The translations under genes and the position numbers were made by a program. Below the pieces are notes generated by a model. It worked only from the letters and a program-made list of their open reading frames with translations, was not told the origin of the DNA and made no database searches. Below, one piece after another: positions 1 through 6,656 of a stretch of DNA of 12,252 nucleotides; within the stretch, counting starts at the first letter, position 1, and every line of letters starts with the position of its first letter. Source of the DNA: Actinotalea sp. (GTDB taxonomy: Bacteria; Actinomycetota; Actinomycetes; Actinomycetales; Cellulomonadaceae); the NCBI GenBank assembly GCA_014360395.1, contig JACIXM010000367.1, positions 1 through 12,252 of the forward strand. The letters are read 5' to 3'.

Positions 1-47
1 ATCTGACGTCCCGCCTTCGTCGTTCCCTCGCCCGTCCGGGAGGACGG

Positions 48-575
48 TCACGCCCCGGCCGGGGCGCCGGTCTCGTGCTCGACGGCGAGCTTGATGCGGT
101 GCAGGCGGCGCAGCACCTGTGCCGAGAAGGCGTGCGTCCCGCCGTGCGCGGTCACGACGTCGAGGGTGTGCTCCCACGGCGGGGCGTCGTGCTCCACGAC
201 CAGGACGGTCACGAAGGTGCCGTCGGCATCGGGGGTGAACGTCCACGTCCACGTGAGCCGGCAGAGCCGACCTCCGGTGGCGACGCCTGGGCCGTCGTCG
301 GCCGGCGTGAGCGGGCGCGGCGCCGGGTGGGCGTCGATCACGATCCTGCGGTCGGGGACGACCTCGACGTACTCCAGGGCGATGTGCTCGGTGAGCGGGC
401 CGAGCCGCGCGACGAGGTGCGCGCGGGTGCCGACGCCACCCTCGGCCACCTCCGCTTCGGTGACGGTGTGGGAGGGGTCGTCCGCGTAGATGCGGCGCGG
501 GTCCAGGCAGTGCTCGAAGACGGCGTGCACCGGTGCGAGCACGTGCACCGCCAGGTCGAGCCGGACGACGGTCAT
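48..575 (-). CDS. SRPBCC-fold (START / polyketide cyclase-like) protein
   Basis: Predicted 175-residue soluble protein. The frame stays open upstream, but the ATG at 575 is chosen because AGGGGAGGAG lies just upstream at good Shine-Dalgarno spacing and the SRPBCC-like pattern begins at once (MTVVRLDLAVHVLAPVHAVF). The upstream part is Pro/Arg-rich and looks non-coding. The opening strand followed by a helix with 'VFEHCLDPRRIYADDPS', the mid-protein run 'EYVEVVPDRRIVID', the later strands 'CRLTWTWTFTPDADGTFVTV' and a long C-terminal helix (about residues 145-168) fit the helix-grip fold. That family binds hydrophobic ligands or acts as cyclase/aromatase, but no catalytic signature allows a substrate to be named. 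There is no signal peptide or membrane segment, so it is probably cytoplasmic. It is divergent from the GH20-like gene with about 180 bp between them. The fold call is fairly sure; the function is unknown. Confidence 0.8.
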   Translation of the reverse strand: MTVVRLDLAVHVLAPVHAVFEHCLDPRRIYADDPSHTVTEAEVAEGGVGTRAHLVARLGPLTEHIALEYVEVVPDRRIVIDAHPAPRPLTPADDGPGVATGGRLCRLTWTWTFTPDADGTFVTVLVVEHDAPPWEHTLDVVTAHGGTHAFSAQVLRRLHRIKLAVEHETGAPAGA

Positions 576-756
576 CGGATCTCCTCCCCTCGCGCCGGCG
601 GCTGCAGGGTGTGCGACCACCTCCAGCGTCCTCATCCCCGGGCGGAGGGTGCCAGGGGCGAAGGACCCACGCCCGCGTCGCCCGCCCGGCGGCTGCCGGT
701 GCCAGGACCTCCGGCCTACGCTGGGCCCTCGCGGGGGCGGGACCGACGGGAGAGCC
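576..756. promoter_or_regulatory. Divergent intergenic region between SRPBCC and GH20-like genes
   Basis: This 181-bp gap holds the 5' ends of two divergent genes. Next to the left gene is a strong minus-strand Shine-Dalgarno sequence (AGGGGAGGAG, complement of about 581-590). Towards the right gene, TACGCT at 717-722 fits the actinobacterial -10 pattern TANNNT and would place a start near 729, giving a leader of roughly 28 bases. GGGAGAG just before the ATG at 757 is the probable ribosome binding site. No good -35 box was found for either direction, and no operator palindrome stands out. Confidence 0.4.
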
Positions 757-2067
757 ATGGACGCGCTGGGCATCCTGCCTGCGCCGGTGACGGTGCGCCC
801 CGCACCCGGTCACCCGTTCCTCCTGACCCCGGACGTGCGGGTCGTCGTGGGGGAGGAGCCCGACGCGGTCGCCGTCGCCGTGCTCGTCGCGGCGCGCATC
901 GGGCACCTGACCGAGGTGCCGGTCGCCGTCGTCCACACCGACGACGGCGCCCCGGGCAGCATCGTCCTGAGGCTCCTCGGCGGGCAGGACGTCCCGAGCG
1001 CCCTCACGACCCTCGGTGCCGACCCGGCGCTGCCCGACGGGCTGGCCGCGGAGGCCTACCGGCTCACGGTCGACGAGCACCGGGTGGAGGTCGTCGCGCT
1101 CAGCGCAGCCGGGCTCGTCCGGGCGGCGGCGTCCCTCCTGCAGATGGCGGTCCCCGCCGCGCCGTGGCCCTACGTCAGGGGTGGGACGGTCGTGGACCAC
1201 CCGCGCCTGGCGTGGCGCGGCCTGCTGGTCGACGTGTCGGACCACCCGCTCGCGCTGCCCGACGCCCAGGCGCTCGTCAACGTCATGGCCACCGTCAAGC
1301 TGAACGTGCTGCACATCCGCGTCGCCGACACGGTGGCGTGGCTGCCCGACTTCCTGGACGAGGCCGGCGAGGTCGCGGGCGCCTTCGCCGAGCTGCAGGC
1401 CTACGCGACCGCGCGCCAGATCGCCGTCGTCCCGGAGATCGACGTCGCCGGCGAGGCCCTGCCGGACGCGCGGACCGCCGAGGTGCTCGGCCGCGTCGCG
1501 GCGACGACGCGCGCGCACGTCGTCCACGTGGGCGGGCGGCCCGCCGCGGCGGACGAGGTGGGCCGGGGCTGCGGGGAACGGATCGGCCGGGCCGCCGACG
1601 ACGTCGCGGCGGCGGGCGCCGTCGTCATGGCCTGGCAGTGCGCCGCGAGCGCCCTCGGCGCCGGCGGGCACCTGGGCCACCTCCTCCAGGTCCGTGACGT
1701 CGCGGATCCGGCGCTGGGGCCCGCCGTCGCGCAGGGTGCCGTCCTCGTGCTGTCCCCGCCGGTCCTCGACCTGGGCGACCGTGCCGTGTCCCTGCGCGAG
1801 CGCTGGGAGGCCGACCCCCTCGCCCTCGCCGGGGCCGCGGGGCTGCCGCGGGAGGCGGTCCGCGGCGTCGAGGTGGTCCTCGGCGGGGTGCACGGCGGCA
1901 CCCGTGAGGGGCTCTTCGCCGCGCTCCTGCCGGACCTGGCCGCGGTCGCGGAGGCGGCGTGGAGCGGGGCGGGGGCCACCTCCTGGTCCTCCTTCGCCGC
2001 CCGGCTCGCCGCGGAGCGGGCGCGGTGGGCGCACCTCGGTCTCCCGGTGCCGCCCGACGCGGACTGA
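757..2067 (+). CDS. GH20 (beta-N-acetylhexosaminidase)-like protein, probably catalytically inactive
   Basis: Predicted 436-residue protein with no signal peptide. The ATG at 757 is used because GGGAGAG precedes it and GH20-type homology begins there ('ILPAPVTVRPAPG'). Residues about 5-140 resemble the GH20b N-terminal domain. From about 148 the family 20 barrel pattern is visible: W153-R154-G155 in 'LAWRGLLVDV', H163, K181-L182-N183-V184-L185-H186, and P226-E227-I228-D229. Active GH20 enzymes remove terminal N-acetylhexosamines using an Asp-Glu pair in H-x-G-G-D-E. Here the motif reads H257-V-G-G-R261-P262, so both catalytic residues are gone. The segment between PEID and HVGG is also short, the usual PGH after PEID is A-G-E, and the barrel tryptophan motif reads 'AWQCA'. 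The reading frame is intact, with no sign of a frameshift. I infer a pseudoenzyme, perhaps sugar-binding, or an enzyme with altered chemistry. Family call good, activity doubtful. Confidence 0.75.
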   Translation: MDALGILPAPVTVRPAPGHPFLLTPDVRVVVGEEPDAVAVAVLVAARIGHLTEVPVAVVHTDDGAPGSIVLRLLGGQDVPSALTTLGADPALPDGLAAEAYRLTVDEHRVEVVALSAAGLVRAAASLLQMAVPAAPWPYVRGGTVVDHPRLAWRGLLVDVSDHPLALPDAQALVNVMATVKLNVLHIRVADTVAWLPDFLDEAGEVAGAFAELQAYATARQIAVVPEIDVAGEALPDARTAEVLGRVAATTRAHVVHVGGRPAAADEVGRGCGERIGRAADDVAAAGAVVMAWQCAASALGAGGHLGHLLQVRDVADPALGPAVAQGAVLVLSPPVLDLGDRAVSLRERWEADPLALAGAAGLPREAVRGVEVVLGGVHGGTREGLFAALLPDLAAVAEAAWSGAGATSWSSFAARLAAERARWAHLGLPVPPDAD

Positions 2068-2081
2068 GCGACGGCGCGGCC

Positions 2082-3662
2082 TCACACCCAGCCGGGCAGC
2101 CACATGTGCATCTGCCAGACCCGGAACGGGATGACCTGCGCCGACCACAGGGGCCAGAACCAGAGCCCGACGGCGACCGTCGCGAGGACCGCGGCGCCGA
2201 CGAGGACGCGGGTGGCCGGGAGCCAGTCGGGCCGCCGGCCCGCGGCCGCGAGGAGGCGCTGCGTGGCGTACGCCAGCGAGAGCGCCAGCCAGGGCACCAG
2301 CACGACGGCGTAGAAGGTGAAGATCGTGCGCTCGGCGTAGACGAACCACGGCAGCCAGCCGGCGACCAGCCCGGACAGGCAGGCCACGGCCACGCCGTCG
2401 CGTCGGCGCACCACCCACCACAGGCAGGCGACGACGGCGGCCGTCGCGAACCACCACACCAGCGGGTTGCCGAGCGAGGTGACGGCCTGGGAGCAGCGGT
2501 CCGCGCCGCACAGCGCCCGGGCCGGTTCCGGTGACTCGTAGAAGAAGCTCGTCGGGCGCAGCTGCAGCAGCCAGCCGGCGGGGTGGGCGGCGTAGGAGTG
2601 CTCCGCGGTCAGCGTGGTGTGGAAGCCCCACATGTCCTGGTGGTACTTCACGAGGGACCGCAGGGCCTCCGGCAGCCACGTCACGCCGTCGCCGGGGTGG
2701 TCCGCGGCCCACTGCCGCCCGTAGGCGTCCGGCGACCGGAACCACGTCGTCCACGAGGCGAGGTAGGCGAGGGCGCCGACGCCGACCGTCGAGACGAAGG
2801 CGGGCAGGGCGTCGCGGCGCAGGGCCCCGGACACCGGGCGCCGCACCCCGGCCCGGTGCCGGGCGACGGCGTCCCAGCCGACGGTGAGCAGACCGAGCAC
2901 GGCGACGAACGCCAGTGCGGACCACTTGGTCCCCACGGCGAGCCCGAGCAGCACGCCGGCGACGACGCGCCAGGGTCGCAGACCGAGGGCGGGCCCCCAC
3001 CGCGACGGCGCACGGGGTGGGGCGGTCAGACGCGTCAGGCGGGCGCGGGCGGCGTCGCGGTCGACGAGCAGGGCGGTGAAGGCGCCCAGCACGAGCGCCA
3101 TGAGGAACCCGTCCAGGAGCGCCGTGCGGGAGTGCGCGATCGCCGAGCCGTCGACGGCGAGGAGCAGGCCGGCCAGCCCGCCGGCCCACACCGAGCCGAG
3201 CAGACGCATCCCGGCGCGGGTGACGAGCAGGACGGCCAGGACCCCCGCGACGGCGGCGGCGATCCGCCACCCCGCGGCGGTGTCCGCCCCGACGAGCCTC
3301 ATGCCCAGGCCGATGAGGAGCTTGCCGACCGGGGGGTGCACCACGTAGGAGGCCTCGGTCGAGTACGCGTCCACGTCCCCGGCGGCGAAGGCGGCGTCGA
3401 CGTCGTCCTTGTCGCCGGGCCACTGCGTCTCGTAGCCGAGGGAGACGAGGGTCCAGGCGTCCTTGACGTAGTAGGTCTCGTCGAAGACGAGCGTGCCGGG
3501 CCGGTCCAGGGCGGGCAGGCGCAGCGCGGCGCCGAGTGCGGTCACGGCGACGGTCACGGCCCAGCCGAGGCTGCTGCGGGTCGCGCGCTCGCCGGGCGAG
3601 GGCGCGGCGAGCCGGGCGTCGGGAGCGGTGGTGGCCCCCCGCGTGGTCGTCACCCGCGTCAT
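2082..3662 (-). CDS. pmt: Dolichyl-phosphate-mannose--protein mannosyltransferase (GT39)
   Basis: Predicted 526-residue polytopic membrane protein that transfers mannose from polyprenyl-phosphate-mannose to Ser/Thr of exported proteins, as shown for mycobacterial and corynebacterial Pmt (M. tuberculosis Rv1002c is of almost the same length). The first membrane segment is about residues 33-50, followed by the outward loop 'LVFDETYYVKDAW' carrying the catalytic acidic pair D61-E62 typical of GT39. A second loop contains 'HPPVGKLLIGLG', and about nine to eleven hydrophobic segments follow, ending in 'MHMWLPGWV'. The frame is open much further upstream, but that part is antisense to rsmI and is rejected. 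The ATG at 3662 has no Shine-Dalgarno sequence, and TACCAT (3666-3661) overlaps it. If that is the -10 box, the true start is the leaderless GTG at 3653. The gene is divergent from rsmI, as in mycobacteria, and converges on the GH20-like gene with a 14-base gap. Confidence 0.92.
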   Translation of the reverse strand: MTRVTTTRGATTAPDARLAAPSPGERATRSSLGWAVTVAVTALGAALRLPALDRPGTLVFDETYYVKDAWTLVSLGYETQWPGDKDDVDAAFAAGDVDAYSTEASYVVHPPVGKLLIGLGMRLVGADTAAGWRIAAAVAGVLAVLLVTRAGMRLLGSVWAGGLAGLLLAVDGSAIAHSRTALLDGFLMALVLGAFTALLVDRDAARARLTRLTAPPRAPSRWGPALGLRPWRVVAGVLLGLAVGTKWSALAFVAVLGLLTVGWDAVARHRAGVRRPVSGALRRDALPAFVSTVGVGALAYLASWTTWFRSPDAYGRQWAADHPGDGVTWLPEALRSLVKYHQDMWGFHTTLTAEHSYAAHPAGWLLQLRPTSFFYESPEPARALCGADRCSQAVTSLGNPLVWWFATAAVVACLWWVVRRRDGVAVACLSGLVAGWLPWFVYAERTIFTFYAVVLVPWLALSLAYATQRLLAAAGRRPDWLPATRVLVGAAVLATVAVGLWFWPLWSAQVIPFRVWQMHMWLPGWV

Positions 3663-3666
3663 GGTA
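3661..3666 (-). promoter_or_regulatory. Possible -10 element of pmt
   Basis: On the minus strand TACCAT fits TANNNT. It overlaps the annotated ATG and is followed after seven bases (GACGCGG) by GTG at 3653. The same spacing is seen at rsmI and pncA, which suggests a leaderless pmt mRNA starting at that GTG. No convincing -35 box is present. Confidence 0.35.
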
Positions 3667-3667
3667 G

Positions 3668-3742
3668 GCGGGGGCGGGTCGGGCGCCGCGGACGCGGGGG
3701 CGGGTCGGGCGCCGGGGACGCGGGGGACGCGGGGGCGGGCCG
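3668..3742 (+). repeat. 26-bp G-rich tandem repeat between pmt and rsmI
   Basis: Two adjacent 26-bp units (3668-3693 and 3694-3719) begin GCGGGGGCGGGTCGGGCGCC and differ at one base. A 9-bp unit (GCGGGGGAC, 3720-3728) and a third partial unit (from 3729) follow, running up to the rsmI -10 box. The stretch 3714-3739 contains four G-runs (4, 5, 5 and 3 G) separated by ACGC, ACGC and C, a classical G-quadruplex-forming pattern on the plus strand. The repeat fills almost the whole 93-bp gap between the two divergent genes and replaces any recognisable -35 boxes. Confidence 0.75.
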
Positions 3743-3748
3743 TACCCT
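3743..3748 (+). promoter_or_regulatory. -10 element of rsmI (leaderless)
   Basis: TACCCT matches the actinobacterial TANNNT -10 consensus and lies seven bases before the rsmI ATG at 3756. Transcription should therefore begin at or next to the A of the ATG. There is no Shine-Dalgarno sequence before the gene, which agrees with a leaderless message. Confidence 0.55.
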
Positions 3749-3755
3749 GGCGCGC

Positions 3756-4604
3756 ATGGGAGCGGGGACGGGACAGGTCGTGCTGGCGGCGACGCCGATC
3801 GGGGACCCGGAGGACGCCTCGCCCCGACTGCGGCGGCTCCTGGCGACGGCCGACGTCGTCGCGGCGGAGGACACCCGGCGCCTGCACGGCCTGGCGCAGC
3901 GGCTCGGGGTCGCCGTCGGCGGCCGGGTGCTGAGCCACCACGAGCACAACGAGACGGCGCGCACCGCGGAGCTGCTCGAGGTGGTCCGCGGCGGGGGGAC
4001 CGTCCTGGTGGTGTCCGATGCCGGGATGCCGACCGTGTCGGACCCCGGTTTCACGCTCGTGCGCGCGGCGGTCGAGGCGGGCCTGCCGGTGACCGCCGCC
4101 CCCGGCCCCAGCGCGGTGCTCACGGCGCTCGCGGTCTCCGGGCTGGCGACGGACCGCTTCTGCTTCGAGGGCTTCCTGCCCCGCCGTGCCGGGGACCGGC
4201 GCCGGGTGCTCGGCACGCTCGCGCGCGACCCGCGCACCACCGTGTTCTTCGAGGCGCCGCACCGCCTCGCCGACACCCTCGGCGCGATGGCCGAGGTGCT
4301 CGGCGCGGACCGGCCCGCCGCCGTGTGCCGGGAGCTGACGAAGACCTACGAGGAGGTCGTGCGCGACACCCTGGGCGGGCTCGTGGCGTGGGCGGAGGGC
4401 CGGGACGTCCGCGGGGAGATCTGCGTCGTCGTCGGCGGGGCACCCGCGCAGGCCGCCCCGGACGTGGCCGACCTGGCGCCGGAGGTCCTGGCGCGCGCGG
4501 ACGCCGGCGAGCGCCTCAAGGACGTCGTCGCGGAGGTCGCGCAGGCCGCCGGCGTCCCCAAGCGGGAGCTCTACGCCGCGGCCCTGACGGCGCGCGCCCG
4601 CTGA
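3756..4604 (+). CDS. rsmI: 16S rRNA (cytidine(1402)-2'-O)-methyltransferase RsmI
   Basis: Predicted 282-residue SAM-dependent methyltransferase of the tetrapyrrole-methylase fold, which 2'-O-methylates C1402 in the 16S rRNA decoding centre. Family signatures in order are 'LAATPIGDPEDASPRLRRLL' (residues 10-29), 'VVAAEDTRR' (34-42), 'LSHHEHNE' (59-66), 'VLVVSDAGMPTVSDPGF' (83-99), 'APGPSAVLTALAVSGL' (115-130), 'FEGFLPRR' (137-144), 'FFEAPHRL' (164-171) and 'CRELTKTYEE' (191-200). Length is normal for the family. The ATG at 3756 is chosen because the conserved N-terminus begins directly after it and a -10 box sits seven bases upstream; the long open frame further upstream is antisense to pmt. 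The C-terminal tail 'GVPKRELYAAAL' is the usual end of RsmI. The gene converges on pncA with a gap of 19 bases. Confidence 0.95.
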   Translation: MGAGTGQVVLAATPIGDPEDASPRLRRLLATADVVAAEDTRRLHGLAQRLGVAVGGRVLSHHEHNETARTAELLEVVRGGGTVLVVSDAGMPTVSDPGFTLVRAAVEAGLPVTAAPGPSAVLTALAVSGLATDRFCFEGFLPRRAGDRRRVLGTLARDPRTTVFFEAPHRLADTLGAMAEVLGADRPAAVCRELTKTYEEVVRDTLGGLVAWAEGRDVRGEICVVVGGAPAQAAPDVADLAPEVLARADAGERLKDVVAEVAQAAGVPKRELYAAALTARAR

Positions 4605-4612
4605 GCGCGGGC
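4596..4612. terminator. Short inverted repeat at the rsmI 3' end
   Basis: GCCCGC-TGAGC-GCGGGC forms a 6-bp stem with a 5-base loop that includes the rsmI stop codon. It lies between the convergent rsmI and pncA ends and could serve both strands, but there is no U-run, so it is only a possible terminator. Confidence 0.3.
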
Positions 4613-4623
4613 CCGGCCCCGGC

Positions 4624-5226
4624 TCACAGAGCCGTCGACGGGAGGAGCTGGACCCCGTGGGCCGCCATGCGCTCGCGCGCGGCGGTGCCCTGCTCCGGAG
4701 TGACCGGCACGGTGAGGTCCGTCAGGACGCGCGTGCGGAAGCCGAGCCGGACGGCGTCGAGTGCGGTCGCCAGGACGCAGTGCGACTCGGCGATCCCGAC
4801 GACGTCGACGTGCGTCGTCCCCGCGTCGAGCAGGAGCGCGGCCAGCTCCCGTCCCTGCTCGTCGACGCCCTCGAAGCCGGAGTAGGCGGCGGCGAACTGG
4901 CCCTTGCGCACGCTGACGTCGGGCCGGAGGTCGGCCAGCTCGGGGTGCAGCTCGGCCTCGTCGGTCCCGGCGACGCCGTGCGGCGGCCAGCTGTCCACGA
5001 AGTCGGGGGCGTGGCTGAAGTGGTCGCCGGGCTCGATGTGCCAGTCCTGGGTCGTGGCGACCAGGGCGTAGTCGTCGCGCCGGGCGGCGGCGAACGCGGC
5101 CACGCCGCGCGCGACGGCGTGCCCGCCGTCCACGCCGAGGGCGCCGCCCTCGCAGAAGGTCGGCTGGACGTCGACGACGAGCAGTGCGCGGCGGGCCGTC
5201 GGGTCGGTCTCCAGGCTGTCGCTCAT
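4624..5226 (-). CDS. pncA: Nicotinamidase (isochorismatase-like hydrolase)
   Basis: Predicted 200-residue cytoplasmic cysteine hydrolase converting nicotinamide to nicotinate for the NAD salvage pathway. The catalytic triad is visible: D19 in 'LLVVDVQPTF', K108 in 'SVRKGQ' and C150 in 'GIAESHCV'. The metal site is also complete: D61 and H63 in 'TQDWH', H69 in 'GDHF' and H83 in 'WPPHG', which matches the Mtb PncA arrangement. 'GTDEAELHP' and 'YSGFEG' are further nicotinamidase-type motifs and argue against other isochorismatase-family members. The ATG at 5226 is preferred over an ATG 60 bases upstream because homology starts here and TACCCT lies six bases upstream, suggesting a leaderless mRNA. 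The gene is divergent from the sugar dehydrogenase lipoprotein and converges on rsmI. If the call is right, the protein would also be expected to activate pyrazinamide, as PncA does in mycobacteria. Confidence 0.9.
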   Translation of the reverse strand: MSDSLETDPTARRALLVVDVQPTFCEGGALGVDGGHAVARGVAAFAAARRDDYALVATTQDWHIEPGDHFSHAPDFVDSWPPHGVAGTDEAELHPELADLRPDVSVRKGQFAAAYSGFEGVDEQGRELAALLLDAGTTHVDVVGIAESHCVLATALDAVRLGFRTRVLTDLTVPVTPEQGTAARERMAAHGVQLLPSTAL

Positions 5227-5232
5227 GGGCCC

Positions 5233-5238
5233 AGGGTA
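5233..5238 (-). promoter_or_regulatory. -10 element of pncA (leaderless)
   Basis: TACCCT on the minus strand is separated by GGGCCC from the ATG at 5226. It is identical to the rsmI -10 box and has nearly the same spacing. No ribosome binding site is present, in line with a leaderless transcript. The -35 region is pure G/C and unremarkable. Confidence 0.5.
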
Positions 5239-5303
5239 GGCCGGGGAACGCTCGGCCCCCGCGCCGCGTTGGACCGGGCACGACACAGGGCGGAGGGCCG
5301 GTC

Positions 5304-6584
5304 ATGCGAGGACGCCGCACCACGGGCAGGCGGGCCGTGGGAGCGGTGGTGCCCGGACCGGTCACCGCGGCTCCCGCCGACCGGCTCCGCCGCGGCGCCG
5401 TCGTCGCTGTCGCGGTGCTCGCCCTGACAGCGTGCGCCGCCGAGCCCGAGCGGACGCCGACGGTCGCGACACCGACGGGACAGCGCACGTCCCCGCCCGC
5501 TCCCACCACGGCCGAGCCCGCCCCGTCCCCGGCGCCGCCGACGGGGGTGCCGGGTCCCGACCTGCCGGCGGCGACGGCGGCGCCGCAGGACGTGGTCACC
5601 GGTCTCAGCGCCCCGTGGGACCTGGCGTTCCTGCCCGGCGGCGCCGTGCTCGTGACGCTGCGCGACGCCGCGCAGGTGCTGCTGCTGCGGGACACCGGCC
5701 TGGTGACGCTGACCGGGCCGGGTGCCGAGGAGCTCGTCGCGGGGACGGCCACCCGGGGCGAGGGCGGTCTCCTGGGCGTGACCGTGCCCGAGGACGCGGT
5801 GCCCGAGGACGCCGACGCGGGGGCGGCGACCCTCCCGGTGTACCTGTACCGCACGACGCCGGACGGCAACGAGGTGGTGCGGGCCCCGCTCGACCCCGCC
5901 GCCGGCACCCTCGGGCCGCTGGAGCCGGTGCTGACCGGGATCCCCGCGGAGGGCACCCACAACGGCGGCCGGATCGCGTTCGGGCCGGACGGGTACCTGT
6001 ACGTCGCGACGGGCGACGCCCAGGCCCGCGGCGCGAGCGGGGACCCCGCGTCCCTGGCGGGGAAGATCCTGCGGGTCACCGCCGACGGCGAGCCCGCGCC
6101 CGGCAACCCCGTCCCCGGCAGCCCGGTGCTGAGCCTGGGGCACCGGAACGTGCAGGGCCTCGGCTGGGACACCGACGGCACTCTCGTCGCGAGCGAGTTC
6201 GGGCAGAACCGGCTGGACGAGCTCAACGTCGTCGAACCCGGCGGCAACCACGGCTGGCCGGAGGTCGAGGGCGACGGCGGCGGGCCCGGGTTCGTGGACC
6301 CGGTCGTGACGTGGACGACGGAGGTCGCCTCGCCCAGCGGGCTCGCGGTGACCGACGACGCCGTCTGGGTGGCCGCGCTCCGTGGCGCGCGGCTGTGGGA
6401 GGTCCCCTGGGCCGACGGCGCGCCGGCGGGCGAGCCCGTCGCCCACCTCGTCGGCGAGCTGGGCCGCCTGCGGCACGTCGCCGTCGGCCCCGACGGCGCG
6501 CTGTGGGTGCTGACGAACAACACCGACGGGCGGGGGCAGCCGCGCGACGGCGACGACCGGCTCGTGCGCCTGCTGCCGCCCTGA
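5304..6584 (+). CDS. PQQ-dependent sugar dehydrogenase family lipoprotein (glucose/sorbosone type)
   Basis: Predicted 426-residue exported lipoprotein. A basic N-terminus (RLRRGAVVAVAVLALTAC) ends in the lipobox L-T-A-C with lipidated C44, followed by a Pro/Ala/Thr-rich tether to about residue 90. The beta-propeller domain then shows family motifs: 'GLSAPWDLAFLPGG' (100-113), 'RGEGGLLGV', 'EGTHNGGRIAFGPDGYLYV' with H219 at the position of the catalytic histidine, 'LGHRNVQGLGW', 'ASEFGQNRLDELN', 'GGNHGWPEVEG' and 'PSGLA'. Relatives oxidise aldose sugars at the outer face of the membrane using PQQ, though many actinobacterial members have no known substrate. The ATG at 5304 has GGAGGG six bases upstream; a later GTG at 5338 would give a shorter signal and cannot be excluded. 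No PQQ biosynthesis genes are in the window. Family call firm; substrate and cofactor inferred. Confidence 0.88.
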   Translation: MRGRRTTGRRAVGAVVPGPVTAAPADRLRRGAVVAVAVLALTACAAEPERTPTVATPTGQRTSPPAPTTAEPAPSPAPPTGVPGPDLPAATAAPQDVVTGLSAPWDLAFLPGGAVLVTLRDAAQVLLLRDTGLVTLTGPGAEELVAGTATRGEGGLLGVTVPEDAVPEDADAGAATLPVYLYRTTPDGNEVVRAPLDPAAGTLGPLEPVLTGIPAEGTHNGGRIAFGPDGYLYVATGDAQARGASGDPASLAGKILRVTADGEPAPGNPVPGSPVLSLGHRNVQGLGWDTDGTLVASEFGQNRLDELNVVEPGGNHGWPEVEGDGGGPGFVDPVVTWTTEVASPSGLAVTDDAVWVAALRGARLWEVPWADGAPAGEPVAHLVGELGRLRHVAVGPDGALWVLTNNTDGRGQPRDGDDRLVRLLPP

Positions 6585-6589
6585 CCGGC

Positions 6590-6610
6590 GCCCCTGGCCC
6601 GGGCCGGGGC
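6590..6610 (+). terminator. GC-rich stem-loop after the sugar dehydrogenase gene
   Basis: GCCCC-T-GGC-CCGG-GCC-GGGGC forms an 8-bp stem with one bulged T and a 4-base loop, beginning six bases after the stop codon. There is no T-run. Its position between this gene and the metG promoter makes a termination role plausible. Confidence 0.4.
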
Positions 6611-6642
6611 CCGACGCGGTCAGCGCTGCCGGGCCCGCTCAC

Positions 6643-6648
6643 TAGGAT
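6643..6648 (+). promoter_or_regulatory. -10 element of metG (leaderless)
   Basis: TAGGAT fits TANNNT and lies eight bases before the metG ATG at 6657. A start of transcription at the ATG would make metG leaderless, and no Shine-Dalgarno sequence is present. It also argues for the ATG at 6657 over the in-frame GTG at 6651. Confidence 0.55.
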
Positions 6649-6656
6649 CGGTGCCC

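Noticed and set aside
1501..1620. A frameshift as the cause of the missing GH20 catalytic Asp-Glu
   Set aside because: HVGG and the following residues are in one uninterrupted frame, and no neighbouring frame gives GGDE. The loss is by substitution.
3663..4262. Upstream extension of the pmt frame by 200 codons
   Set aside because: It lies antisense to rsmI and across the G-rich repeats, and it has no mannosyltransferase features. Pmt homology begins near 3662.
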